Shown one piece after another: positions 12,875 to 23,300 of a DNA stretch of 64,000 nt. A model generated the notes under the pieces. That model saw only the letters and a list, made by a program, of their open reading frames with translations. It did not search any database and was not told where the DNA came from. Source of the DNA: Lactarius indigo. Lineage: Eukaryota > Basidiomycota > Agaricomycetes > Russulales > Russulaceae. The stretch is taken from positions 88,867 through 152,866 of the forward strand of contig JAFKAC010000123.1 of assembly GCA_025766275.1 (NCBI GenBank), read 5' to 3'. Positions within the stretch are counted from its first letter, which is position 1. Every line of letters starts with the position of its first letter. The translations under genes and the position numbers were made by a program.

Positions 12875-13479
12875 TGATGAACAGCAAGGACAGACCTGTA
12901 CTCACAGTGACAAGGGAGACTGTGGTGAGATACAAGTGGCAACTGGATAGCAGCAGAGGGAGGTCTTAGCAGGTGAAGCAAGATGGTGTCTGGCACACAA
13001 ACAGTGAGAACTGATGATTATACATAGGAAAGGAGGGAGCTTACCTGGCACACAAACAGTGAGAACTGATGTGGACCAGGAGCGTACATGGTACTCTACT
13101 TATACACTTTCTGGGAGTGACACTTATACAAGGGATGTAACACAAGTCACGTACTACAAGGCAGTTATTGTTCTACAAACAGACAAAGGAGTGGACATTC
13201 TGAGAACAAGGACAGAAAGAACAAGGAGAGTCCAGAAGTAAGTGATATCATAATAAGGATAGAGCGAAAGAAGAACAAAGAAAGATACAAGAACGCGTAG
13301 TACAATGAACAGTCTGGATAAGTCCATATGATGTCACTGTACATGATGTCATAGATAAAGAAGTCCAAGATTGTACAGATCAAATCTAATCTAAAGCGGT
13401 CCTAATTAATCTACAGCAGTCCGTATCTGTAAGTCCGGTCCGTATGAGCTGCTAAGTGCGCAAGGGTCACTTATCAACA
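12875..13479 (-). mobile_element. Solo LTR, family G
   Basis: A 605-bp LTR, TGATGAACAG...TTATCAACA on the plus strand, with a perfect 5-bp TSD, AGTCC (12870-12874 and 13480-13484). The family starts TGTTGATAAG on the minus strand. It holds no coding sequence, only short direct repeats of a CACACAAACAGTGAGAACTG word (near 12993 and 13052). Confidence 0.92.
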
Positions 13480-13556
13480 AGTCCCTGAGTAGTGATGTAT
13501 GTGCTGAGTCCCCACATATCCTCACACGAGTGAGGCGAGTTAAGCAAGGTGTTGTA
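13480..13556 (-). other. Remnant of element F interior
   Basis: 77 bp between the G TSD and the B LTR. It continues the F interior interrupted at 12874. No domain can be recognised in so short a piece. Confidence 0.5.
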
Positions 13557-14065
13557 TGTTACGGTACGAACTTGATGACACACTACACATGACTCATGAC
13601 CGGTTATGAGTAAGGTCCGATACTGATATTACTCATGGACTCTTACATCGTATCAGTCAGCATGGTAGTTCACATGTGATTGTGACTCATGTATGACTCA
13701 TTCCTAGGATAGCTGTACTAGGGTTCGAGCTAGTTACACTATTGGTTAGTTACTATTCAAGCGGTGCTTTAAAGCCCGCGTGTACCTGTATAAGTAGTCG
13801 TCTTAGAAGACCAAGAGTCCCCATCTTGGTCTTCTTCAATCCACCACTTGATTCGTCTATTGTCTGCCTTAGTCTCGGACTAAGTGTGCTTCCAACTACT
13901 ACCCACCAAGGGGTAGTCTTCTTCTACCTTCTGCTGCAGTGTGTGCCATAAGAGCCCCTGTTCAGCCTGTGTTGGGTTGACACATGATCCCCATTCGCCC
14001 TCTTCCGCTAAGTTGATTACACCTATCCTCGGTCCAAGTCAGGCTGACACCGGTGGAGTGTAACA
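13557..14065 (+). mobile_element. 5' LTR of element B
   Basis: A 509-bp LTR, TGTTACGG...GTAACA. It contains TATAAG (13789-13794) and, about 30 nt further, ATCTTGGTCTT (13823-13833), the predicted RNA 5' end. The reverse complement lies just after the LTR as the primer-binding site (14068-14078). A 10-bp inverted repeat (13807-13816 with 13824-13833) spans the predicted start. The outer flank is TTGTA (13552-13556). The partner 3' LTR is missing. Confidence 0.88.
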
Positions 14066-14067
14066 TT

Positions 14068-14078
14068 AAGACCAAGAT
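14068..14078 (+). promoter_or_regulatory. Self-complementary primer-binding site of element B
   Basis: AAGACCAAGAT, two bases after the LTR, is the exact reverse complement of LTR positions 13823-13833. This is the arrangement of Tf1/sushi-type self-priming, where the RNA 5' end rather than a tRNA primes minus-strand DNA. Confidence 0.75.
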
Positions 14079-14085
14079 CCTCATC

Positions 14086-16041
14086 GTGGCGTACTCAACC
14101 AGAGACCAGTGGACGTCCTTCCGTCCCTATCACATCGAACGATGAGGAGATCGTAACGTACCAACAAGATTCCTAGGAGCAGCACAGTGGAGAGAATGAG
14201 GAGAATATACCGGATACTTCGTAGAATTTAACGGTCCTAACCGTTTCCGACCCGTTGAGTTCAACTTCGAACATCTCTGTTGGGTCGAGGTTACTTGGAA
14301 TCCCATAGACCATCGCTGGGACATCGTACAACCAGCAGAAAGAAACTACAATTGCAATATCGACGCGCGAGAACTTAACAGCCACGCAGATTACGGTCCT
14401 ATTGATGGACAAGCACAAGAACACACTGACAAAGGAGTCAGTGGGGAAGAAGCCTCCAAAAGCCAGTCACCAAGTAGGGGGACAATGCCAGCAGAAGAAG
14501 CTAGCCTAGGAGCTATTGGCGATCATATTATACAACGAACTGAGTCTCTAACCATTCACCAACCCGAACCAGAAGTAATCCACATTCACAGCCCAGCGGT
14601 CGCAATGGCAACTGCCACCATGACACAAGAAGAAGTGCAACTCACCACCGAGGCAAGGGATCAAATAGCCCTTGAAGAACAAAGACGCATCGCGGAGGAA
14701 TCCCAAGCCAACTTGGCCCCCATCAACCCTTATACTGGTCATCGAATGACTGACGACGACGTAGCGATCCACCGTGCCATCGGGCCAGACATGGCCGATC
14801 CCCCCAGTGAAGGAGGTGGACCCCCTGGCAACTTACCAGGAGGAGGACCCCCACCAAGAGGACCCAGATTCGGAGGATTCCCTGGAGGATTCCCTGGAGG
14901 ATTCCCAAGAGGACCTCCAGGAGGAGGATTACCAGGTGCAGGTCCTATCGTTCCCCCTCCAAGTAATAAATTAGCAGGCGAAGCACCAACAGTGTTTGAC
15001 GGAGAACGTGCAAAAGTCGAGGCATTCCTCACCCAATGGCATGTTTATTGGGGAATGAACGCCGATGAAAGCATCATGGCTACACCATATTGACGCGCCC
15101 TGCTCTTCTTATCATATATCAAGGGCGTCAACGTTAGCAAATGGGTACTGGCAATGCTCACTTGGCTTAACGGCCAGATACAAACAGGAATACCCCATAC
15201 TAGTGAAGGATTATGGAATGAAGTCACACGCAGCTTCATGCAGCGCTTCCGAAACACGATGGAGCAAGAACAAGCTTAATACGAGCTCAAGAAAGGAGTC
15301 AAAATGATCGGGGGCAATCTAGATGAGTATTGCACCCAATTTGAACAGTTAATATGCTGCGCTCAGTACAGACTTGACGATCCCCAAATGCTGGATCTAT
15401 TTGCAAGCGGTCTACCAAAGGATCTATATGAGAAGGTCTACACCCTCGACAACCCCCACAATTACTGCGAGTGGAAGGAAGCAGCCACCACTCGTCAACA
15501 ACAGTATCTTCACCTCAAGGTGGTGTTAAATAAAGGGGTTCCCCCAGGACAGGGACAAGGATGATCACGTCAGCAACGATAATGGCAGGGACTGCCAAGA
15601 AGTTCCTGGCAACCAAGAAATCTGCCCTGAGATCCAAACGCAATGGACACCTCTGCAGATCGAATTTGAGGGCGACTTGCAGGAGCTGAAGATATACTTG
15701 CTCCTCGTCCCCCATATCGACCACAAGGAGGATTCCTCCAAAGAGGAGGAGGACGCAACACCCAAAGGCCAGTCACTTGTTACAACTGTGGAAAGGACGG
15801 ACACATGGCCCGCGATTGTAGACAACCACGAGGAGGCTACCAGCCTCAAGCATCAACTAGTCGGTACATTGATACCGACTATCATCAACAAGAACCCGAA
15901 GTCGCTACCAGGGCGGTTAAAGATGTACCCCCTCAACAGCGCGCCAGTGACTGGCTTAACGGGGTAGCGGGAGAATCGGATGATGTAAAGGACATTATCC
16001 TCCAACAACTATGGAAGAAGGAGGGTTTTCAGGACGCCTGA
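14086..16041 (+). pseudogene. gag of element B, frame-broken
   Basis: It opens at the conserved GTG (14086-14088, GTGGCGTAC) and matches the A-type N-terminal domain, but a TGA follows within about 20 codons. Readable parts are 14485-15093 (Pro/Gly-rich with GGFPGGFPGGFP repeats, then the capsid start VFDGERAKVEAFLTQWHVYW), 15304-15564 (capsid core), and a CCHC knuckle, CYNCGKDGHMARDC (15778-15819). The last segment ends in a TGA at 16039-16041, overlapping pol. The GGGTTTT shift heptamer is at 16023-16029. Confidence 0.88.
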
Positions 16042-17890
16042 ACCCATCGGCCTGGGTGAGGGCAGTTAATTGTAACAGTGTAATCATGACTCGCTATCGT
16101 TCTATGAGAGTTCCAGTATCGATTCGCACCAATTACGCAATGGCCAATATACGAGCACTAGTCAACTCAGGAGCAACCCACTGCTTCATGAGGCCCTCCT
16201 TTGTAAGAAGGATGGGATTGGGGATCAAACCACTTGATGTCCCAAAGAAAATATGGAACATCGATAATACCGAAAACAAATCGGGGCATATCACTCACTA
16301 TACCGATGTCGACGTCCAAACTAAAGGAATTCATAAGGAAATCTGTTTTCTTATCACAGATATAGGGAACGAAGACGTCGTACTAGGATATCCTTGGCTC
16401 GCAATATACGACCCTCATATCAAATGGTTGCAAGCCGCCATACATGAAAACATGCTTCCCATCATCATCTGATCAACTAACCCCTGCATCAAAACAACGC
16501 CAGTAGTCGCCGCGACCACAGTCAAGAGTGATGACTACGAAGTAGTACACTCCTGCGTCATCACGGATGAACAATGGCAATAATTTGAAGAAGGATGCCA
16601 CATTAGAGCTACCGCCACCAATCTCGCCATCGCAGCTCAACAATATGTTACCAAAGCTGAGTTACCGCCCGAATATCGGGAGTTTGAACATCTCTTCAGT
16701 GAAGAAGCATTGGACAGGTTTCCACCCAGCAGGCCCTGGGACCACGCTATCAAATTCAAACCAGGAACAGCTGATGCAATCGACTGCAAAATATACCCCA
16801 TGACCCAGGAGGAAGACAAGAAACCACGCAAATGGATTGACGAGCAATTAAAGAAGGGATACATACAACCTTCTAAATCCCCATATGCTTTGTCCTTCTT
16901 CTTTATCAAGAAAAAGGATGGAAAGCTACGACCCGTCCAAGATTATCGGAAAATCAACGCGGTCACCATCCGCAATCAGTATCCACTCCCTCTCATTTCC
17001 GATCTCATTACCGATCTTAGCAACGCTCACATCTATACTAAACTCGACGTTAGATGGGGGTATAACAACGTACGCATCAAAGAGGGAGATGAAGAGAAGG
17101 CCGTGTTCAAAACACATTACGGGTTATTTGAACCTATGGTGATGTTTTTCGGCTTAACCAATTCCCTGGCAACATTCCAGACCATGATGAATTTCATCTT
17201 CAGGGATGTCATTGCGAAACACGAAAAATGGGGAACCGTTATTCGGGTCTACATGGATGATATTGGCATTGCTACAGGGCTGAATCACTCCCTGCTGGAT
17301 CATATAGACACCATGAAAGATGTCCTCCGCGTATCCGCCGAACACGACCTGTATTACAAGCTTGAAAAATGCCTTTTCCACTCCCCACGCATGGATTACC
17401 TGGGGGTAATCCTTGAAAAGGGGGTGACACATATGGATCCCGTCAAAATTTCAGGCATCAAAGACTGGCCTACGCCAACCAAAGTTAAGGACATCCACTC
17501 TTTCCTCGGCTTTTGCAATTTTTACCAACCCTTCATACGAGGATTCGCAACTAAAGCATGCCCTCTTAACAAACTTACACGTAAAGATGCCGAATGGCAT
17601 TGGGGAACCAAAGAAGAGAAAGCATTCCAAGACCTCAAAACCCTCGTTACTAGCGAACCTGTTCTCGCACACCCAGATCTCACCCAACAATTTGAACTAG
17701 AGGTTGACGCATCAGGATTTGCCACCGGAGCCATCCTCCTTCAGCGCAAGGCAGACGGCAAACGACACCCTATCGGCTACTACTTGTCCACCCTTAACGA
17801 GGCTGAACGAAATTACAACATTTATGACCTCGAACTCTTAGCAATCGTCAAAGCCTTCCACCACTGGAGACCCCTCATAGCAGGCTCCCC
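16022..17890 (+). pseudogene. pol of element B, truncated in RNase H
   Basis: Protease (NSGATHCF, where the catalytic Asp of DSGAT is Asn) lies in 16011-16472. Reverse transcriptase and the start of RNase H follow in one frame from 16710 (RT with VYMDDIGIAT, RNase H with LEVDASGFATGA and YDLELLAIVKA). A TGA and a frame change separate protease from RT. The sequence stops abruptly in RNase H at 17890 against an A-type LTR. Integrase and the 3' LTR are absent. The lost protease Asp and the truncation mean it is inactive. Confidence 0.9.
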
Positions 17891-18089
17891 TGTAATGCTG
17901 TCACGACCTTAGCTCGACTTGAGCTCGGTGGAGGCGGTAACAACTTAGCAGATATGCTGACACGACGACACGGAGGTCTGTGCTCTCGCCCAAGTGAATA
18001 CACAGAGGTACACTGGCAAGCCTGGCTGTCTTGTACTTGGTCACAACTGAAGTCGGATGTGAAATTCTAACGATCTGACAGAGAGAGAT

Positions 18090-18140
<51 letters not shown>

Positions 18141-18490
18141 AAGTGACGATTCAAGAAGACCAAGATGGTGTATCTTGGTCTTCGCAAGACAGTTTAAATA
18201 CACAAGTCGAGCAGGCTTAGAAGCACTGCTATGAGTCACTGTAAGTAGCGTCCAACGTATCGCAGAAACATCTCGAACCCTAATACTACTAGTACCAGTA
18301 CTAGTGGCGTCGGTCATCAGTCAGCTATCGTATCCTATCGCCTATTGCACTACCATATCACTGTAAGTAAGTCCGCGACTAATATACCTTACAGCCGTAA
18401 TTGCAACCAGTACAGTAAGGGTTCATGGATTAGTTCGAGTCGAAACGTGACATCACCCCCTTTTCAGCGTGAGACCCCGGCTCACCGAAA
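17891..18490 (-). mobile_element. LTR A4 plus a few bases of its element's 3' end
   Basis: A-type LTR, TGTAATGCTG...CGTGACA (17891-18452). It is followed by TCACCCCCTTTTCAGCGTGA, whose complement is the A-family polypurine tract, so the LTR is a minus-strand 3' LTR. Only about 38 bp of interior remain before a G LTR. The LTR is about 100 bp longer than in A, mainly because of a GA microsatellite. No TSD is visible. Confidence 0.8.
18092..18138. repeat. (GA)n microsatellite in LTR A4
   Basis: About 24 uninterrupted AG units at the place where related LTRs have a short GAGAG or AAGAGAC seed. A local slippage expansion inside the LTR. Confidence 0.95.
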
Positions 18491-19115
18491 TGATGAACAG
18501 CACACATAGATAGCATACTCACAGAGTGACAAAGTGTTCTGTGGTGAGATAGGCTGGGTGGCTGGAAACAGCAACAGGGAAGTCTTGACAAGGTAAAGCA
18601 AGAGTGTCTGGCACACAAGCAGTGAGAACTGATGTTATACATTGAAGGGCAGAAAGCTTACCTGGCACACAAGCAGTGAGAACTGATGTGGACCAGGAGC
18701 GTACATGGTACTCTACTTATACACTTTCTGGTAGTGACACTGTACAAGGGATGTAACACTAAGTCATGCAGTACAAGAAACTATTGTTCTACAAACGGAC
18801 AAAGGAGTGGACGTTCTGAGAACAAAGGGAGAAAGAATAAGGAGAGTCCAGAGCTAAATGATATCATAGTGACATCATAATAAGGATAGAACTAAGTACG
18901 GAACAAAGGAAAGTACAAGGGTAATATACAACGCAGAGTCTGGATGTATGATGTCATAGAAGTACAGTGATGTCATGTATGACGCAATGATAAGTCCAGA
19001 TTGTACAGATCAAATAGTATCTAATCTACAAGTCCTGTATATCTAATCTAAAGCAGTCCATGCTGCAAGTCCGGACCGTACGAGCCGCTAAGTGCGCAAG
19101 GGTCACTTATCAACA
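18491..19115 (-). mobile_element. G-family LTR without matching TSD
   Basis: A 625-bp G LTR, TGATGAACAG...ATCAACA. The flanks CGAAA (left) and GGCTC (right) do not match. Element A4 lies on the left and host-like sequence on the right, so this LTR probably marks a recombination junction rather than a simple insertion. Confidence 0.85.
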
Positions 19116-19475
19116 GGCTCTGTACGGCATCCTCTGTGTCCAGTTTTGTATGAGGCCTTTCCCTTGAAAGCTCGACTTATTCCACTCACACGTTCAGACA
19201 TATACAACTACAATTTTCCAAAAGACAGGCGATCCATCAAATTTCTAGGTTGGTCTTTGACATTCCACGGAAGCTTTGTGATGTCAAGGTTTCTTCTGAG
19301 CAGCTTATCTCGTTTTCCTACTGGAGACTGCTCAAACTGCACTGAATGGGGCCAATTTCTACTATTGGTTTATTGCAGGATTTGGCGACGTGGAACACCT
19401 TGCAAATTCTCATTTTGCCCCCATAGACATTCCTATCATCACTGTAGTTATCGCGCTTGTCGTTCAAGCCTACAT
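19116..19475 (+). pseudogene. Fragment resembling a DUF6534-type membrane protein
   Basis: Around 19310-19475 one plus frame reads FLLETAQTALNGANFYYW, then a FIAGFGDVEHL block and PIDIPIITVVIALVVQAYI. This hydrophobic pattern resembles the multi-helix membrane proteins with a C-terminal DUF6534 domain that are abundant in mushrooms. Only this exon-sized piece is visible. It runs straight into TOP2-like sequence. From 19116 to about 19300 I recognise nothing. The assignment is from memory of the family pattern. Confidence 0.45.
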
Positions 19476-19811
19476 TGCAGGCCAAATTGCAGGGAGACCT
19501 CATTGCCACCACCACAAAGAAGAATAAAGCAGCAGTGATCAAACTCTGGATCTTCCTCAATGTGCTGGCTGAGAATCCGACGTTCGATGGTCAGACCAAG
19601 GAGACTGTGTCGTTATTGTCCTCTAAATTCGGGACCAAGCCCATGCATTTGGAGGAGTTCATGAAAAAGGGTGGGGCTCACTTGTTGTCAGATGGTATGC
19701 GCAATCTTTAACTCTTCTCTAGTGTCCAAGTCATCTATTGTCAAGAATGTGTCGAATTGGGCCAAGTTCAGGGCCGAACAGCAGATCAAAAAGACAGATG
19801 GCACAAGACAC
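19476..19811 (+). pseudogene. TOP2 (DNA topoisomerase II) pseudogene, first piece
   Basis: The plus frame reads IENP-type topoisomerase II sequence, LAENPTFDGQTKET and SSKFGTKPMHLEEFMKK. After an intron of about 50 nt (about 19673-19723, GTGGGG...TCTAG) it reads SKSSIVKNVSNWAKF and IKKTDGTR. This corresponds to the junction of the ATPase/transducer part and the TOPRIM part. The retained intron shows the copy came from genomic DNA, not a retrocopy. The N-terminal ATPase domain is missing. Insertion J (TSD GACAC) interrupts it. Confidence 0.85.
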
Positions 19812-21136
19812 TGTTGAGACGTGACTGTTAAAGTCACATGTCTCATGGGATCTGATTGAGTCAGCCCACATACTATATACAGTATCTGTCCCTTATGGAC
19901 TTATGGACACTCCGGACTCATACAGGACCGCTTTTTGTTTATCTTTATTGTTAGATCCATATATGGTTCTTATTGTTCTTTCAATTGTTAAGATACCGGT
20001 ATTGTCTGCTTTAGGCAGCTATTGTTCTCTGCCATCCAATGGCATTTCTCCCTCTGGTGCACAGACCACCTCTATTGTGTTTGGGTCACCAGTGCGCACA
20101 GACCATTATTAGCTAAGCGTCCTGTATATAAGGACTGCTGTTTTCGCCTCTACACTTCAGAGTTCCTTGTAGCGGTATGACTTATCGCGTACAACTAGAC
20201 CAAGGGAAGTGTTAGTGAACTGAACTGGTAACACACTCAAGCCTAGCACGGAGACAAGTCACGCACCGAATGTACAGTCACTGTGGAGAGTATGCACACT
20301 TGAAGTCTTTATACAAGACTAAAGGCAAGGTGATCACGCAGTGGCATGCTGAGTGGAGAACCAAGAGGACAAGTTAACATTGGAGAAGAGTAAGGGAAGT
20401 ACAATGAAATGCGCACCTGAGTGGAGAACCAAGAGGACAAGTTGGTTCCACTCAGGACACTACATAAGGGTTTATATACTATGCTGCAGCTGAGTTTGAA
20501 TTACTACTAAACCTTGTTACTAAAGGTATAGGTAATAGTAATGAGTCAGATGCTGACATGTTGTGTCTAATAATAGCCTTATCTATTGTGCTGACTGATG
20601 CACAGTCATTAAGGCTGACAGAACAATGACGTGTCCTTATCTATGAGTCACAACCCTATAACAACGTGGTCTAGAACTATCTAGAATGTTCCCTGCTTAT
20701 CATCCAATGAGAAACTACTTATACTAATGAGGAAGGTGACCTAAAGGGGTAACATCCAATGAGGAAGTTACTATCCCAGGGTCACGTGCTTGGGGTGCAC
20801 ATGTTGGCATCACGTGACTGACCATCTTATCATATCTAATGATAAGGACTTGGATGTTTGACTCAACGTTAGAGACTCGTATCTCTACCAAATAAATCCA
20901 TAAAAATGCGGAAAAATAAGGCAAAAATAGAGCGTCTGTGACATTCCTTCTACCTCTGAAGTGTAAGTTCTCCTTTTCTACCTTACTCCTTCACCTTTAC
21001 TCATAAGACATTCTATAGAACTTGTCTGTCTCTAGGTGTGTAGTAATGGTATTAGAGTTCCTTCTACCTCTGAAGTAACTTGTCTGTCTCTAGCTGTTCA
21101 AGCTTATTCCTTGCTTGTTAGTTCTGCGCTTCAACA
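19812..21136. mobile_element. LTR-like insertion J in TOP2
   Basis: A 1325-bp insertion, TGTTGAGACG...CTTCAACA, flanked by a perfect 5-bp TSD, GACAC (19807-19811 and 21137-21141). A TATATAAG box lies near 20125. It holds no credible ORF. Inside are direct repeats: GAGTGGAGAACCAAGAGGAC (near 20352 and 20419), TTCCTTCTACCTCTGAAGT (near 20944 and 21058) and CTTGTCTGTCTCTAG (near 21021 and 21080). It may be a long solo LTR, or a shorter LTR with another insertion I could not bound. Confidence 0.8.
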
Positions 21137-21306
21137 GACACAACCAGTAAGTGATTCAGGGCATCAGGGCAACGGTTCTATTGCTGATTTCCTTGGCAGT
21201 CTCACTGGAATCACCAAGCTTTTGGATGCAAACAATGTGGGGACATGCACTGCATCCCAATGCATGCTCATTCTGACTGAAGGTGACTCTGCCAAGGTGC
21301 TCATGG
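21137..21306 (+). pseudogene. TOP2 pseudogene, second piece
   Basis: After the J TSD a short exon end is followed by a canonical intron (about 21149-21199, GTAAGTG...GGCAG). Then come LTGITKLLDANNVGT and MLILTEGDSAKVL, the TOPRIM motif EGDSA of type II topoisomerases. Element E cuts it at 21306. The frame resumes at 28705 with GLSVVGRDYFGVF after removal of E and one TSD. Confidence 0.92.
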
Positions 21307-21885
21307 TGTTACGCCCTAGCAGGGGCGTGGGTTCTAAAGGTTCTGAATCACACAAGTATCAAGCGAAGACCTCTGTTGTCTTATTGCTATGAAATACAAA
21401 TGATAAAAGTGTGGCACAAGGTGCAGCACTACTCTGTAATATAGGACTCCTCGTCCGAAGTGTCTAACACTTCTCTACACTTGATCTTGCTAGTGCACAG
21501 AGTATAACAGGTGTAACGCGTTGATATAGTTCAACTGCAAAGACTTCGAAGTGTCCTGGTTAGGGACTGAGGTAGGGGATGCACAAGAAGAGAGGGATAA
21601 GGCGAGGTCACACCAAAGTATGGAGGCAAGGTTGCTAGATTGCAAACGAAGCCAAGTCTGGCTTCCTACGGTCTATGGTACAGGTTTATATAGGACAGGG
21701 TTCCAAACAACATGAACACAAGTCCACACAATATCAAAGAGACTAAACGGAGTAAACAGAAGTTCGGATCAAAGAAACAGCGCCACTAGTAACAGTAGCT
21801 CCTTTGGTAACAAGGTATAGTAGAGAAGGGGAAAGGCAGGGTGGAGACATACTGTGACTTAGGTCCGAAGCGTCGGATCATAACA
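21307..21885 (-). repeat. 3' LTR of element E
   Basis: 579 bp, TGTTACGCC...CATAACA on the plus strand. It is almost identical to 28126-28704, and closely related to the solo LTR at 62138-62717 and the 5' LTR at 63068-63643. Confidence 0.95.
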
Positions 21886-21911
21886 TGAGCCCCTCTCTAA
21901 GTCAACTCTCC

Positions 21912-23300
21912 CTAGAGTGCTTCGAAGTCCATCAGGTCATAGACATCGTTGTCTACATCGTTAGAGGGGGTGCTTTCGTGAGGGAGGGGGCAGCGATGTT
22001 GGCGAAGGAAGTTGAAGGGACCATGGGCCCCACACTTGCAACAATTTTCGTACTTGGGGCACTTGATTCCTTCGTGGCTGTTGCTGGTAAAACACTTGCC
22101 ACACCACTGAGTGCGTTCTTCTGGGGCTGGCCAGAGGCACTGATAGGGGAAGTGGTCAGTGCTAGAACACCTCCAGCAAAACTTCTGTTTTTGAGGGCAG
22201 GCGAAGGAGAGGTGGTCTTCAGACTGACACCTGTAACAAAGTCAAATGGTGCCAGTCTCCTTCTTGTTGGCTCTGTGCTTGCGTCTCTTCTTCCTTTCTG
22301 CAGAGGGGCTAGGTCCTTCTGGTTCGTCGTGGAGTCTTGGCATGGAGTGGTAGCGAGGTGGGGCAGGGGCAGGAATGTGGTGGACTTCAAAGGGGTGAGT
22401 TTCTTCTTCCGGAGGAGGGGGGTGTAGTGTGAGCCATCGGTCTGCAATCTGGACATAGGCCTTGTGTTCTTGCAGCCTCCTTCGGGTGCTGGTTAGTTGC
22501 ATGTCCATGTTGAGGAGGTGCCTTTTGAGGGGCTCCATCGTCTTGTACAGGCCTTCAATCTCCTTTCAGAGGGCCTTCTGGTTTCGCAAGAGTCGGCGAG
22601 TCCTGGAGATTTCTGCTGTGAGGCGGTCATCTTTCAGGTCTTCTAGGACTTCATCGACTTGTCTGGCTGTGGGGGAAGCTTCGTCCAAGTTCTGCATCTG
22701 AGCTGGGGTGATGGGGGGAGCTGGATTGTGGGGGTCGTCGTCTCTGGGAAGGAGGAAAAGGGGGAGGCCATAGTGAGGGAGGTTCTTGCCCATGGTGCTG
22801 ATGACATCTTCTTTGTTTTCACTGATCTTGATCCATTTGGCATCCTTCCGGATGTACGAGGTTGGGTCAGCGTTGTCAGGGATGAGGAAGTGGACATAGC
22901 GGCTGCTCCAGGGGTCATTCAAGAAGAAGGGGTAGCCAGGGTCGTCATCTTCTTCAGCAGTGATGTGCATCCTTTCATAGTTAATGGGGAGTGCGTCCAT
23001 GATTGGGTCGTTGGTTATTTCGTTGAGACAAGCCATGGTCATTCTAGGATCAGGGGGGGAGGTGGTAGGTCGGTGTATCTCGGGAGTAGGGGGAGCTGTG
23101 TGTCCAGGAGGGGGAACGCGAAGGGCTATTCCTCCTCCTTCTGTTTCTATGACGCTGGGCATGGTGGGATCGATGGGTTGTGGTTCCTGGATGAGTGAAG
23201 GCAAGGAAGGGGGTCGTACTGGGAAGGGAGAATAGCCAGAGGAGGGTGTGACAGAGGGTGTTTCAGTCAAAGGAGCCTCTTTCCATGGCACGAGCAACAA
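21912..23300 (-). pseudogene. Element E third coding region: post-chromodomain module with zinc-knuckle array
   Basis: One minus frame of about 463 codons, interrupted only by two TGA codons (22566-22568 and near 22239). It starts in another frame than pol, overlapping its end by about 38 nt. In order: a Pro-rich segment; a globular-looking part with YVHFLIP and YGLPLFLLP that parallels element A's C-terminus; a predicted coiled coil around LTAEISRTRRLL and MQLTSTRRRLQEH; a basic KKRRKHRANKK patch; then four Cys clusters at 22238-21990, among them CYRCQSEDHLSFAC and CWRCSSTDHFPYQC (both CX2CX4HX4C) and CGKCFTSNSHEGIKC; and an acidic tail. Nucleic-acid binding is inferred from the knuckles only. 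Both stops could be CGA-to-TGA changes. I recognise no named family. Confidence 0.6.

Noticed and set aside
18491..19115. A normal solo insertion of LTR G with TSD
   Set aside because: Flanks CGAAA and GGCTC do not match, so it is reported as a junction instead.
21953..23198. Long plus-strand ORFs opposite element E's third region (for example 21885-22427 and 22659-23198)
   Set aside because: They are antisense shadows of the minus frame that carries the zinc knuckles, coiled coil and YGLPLFLLP motif.
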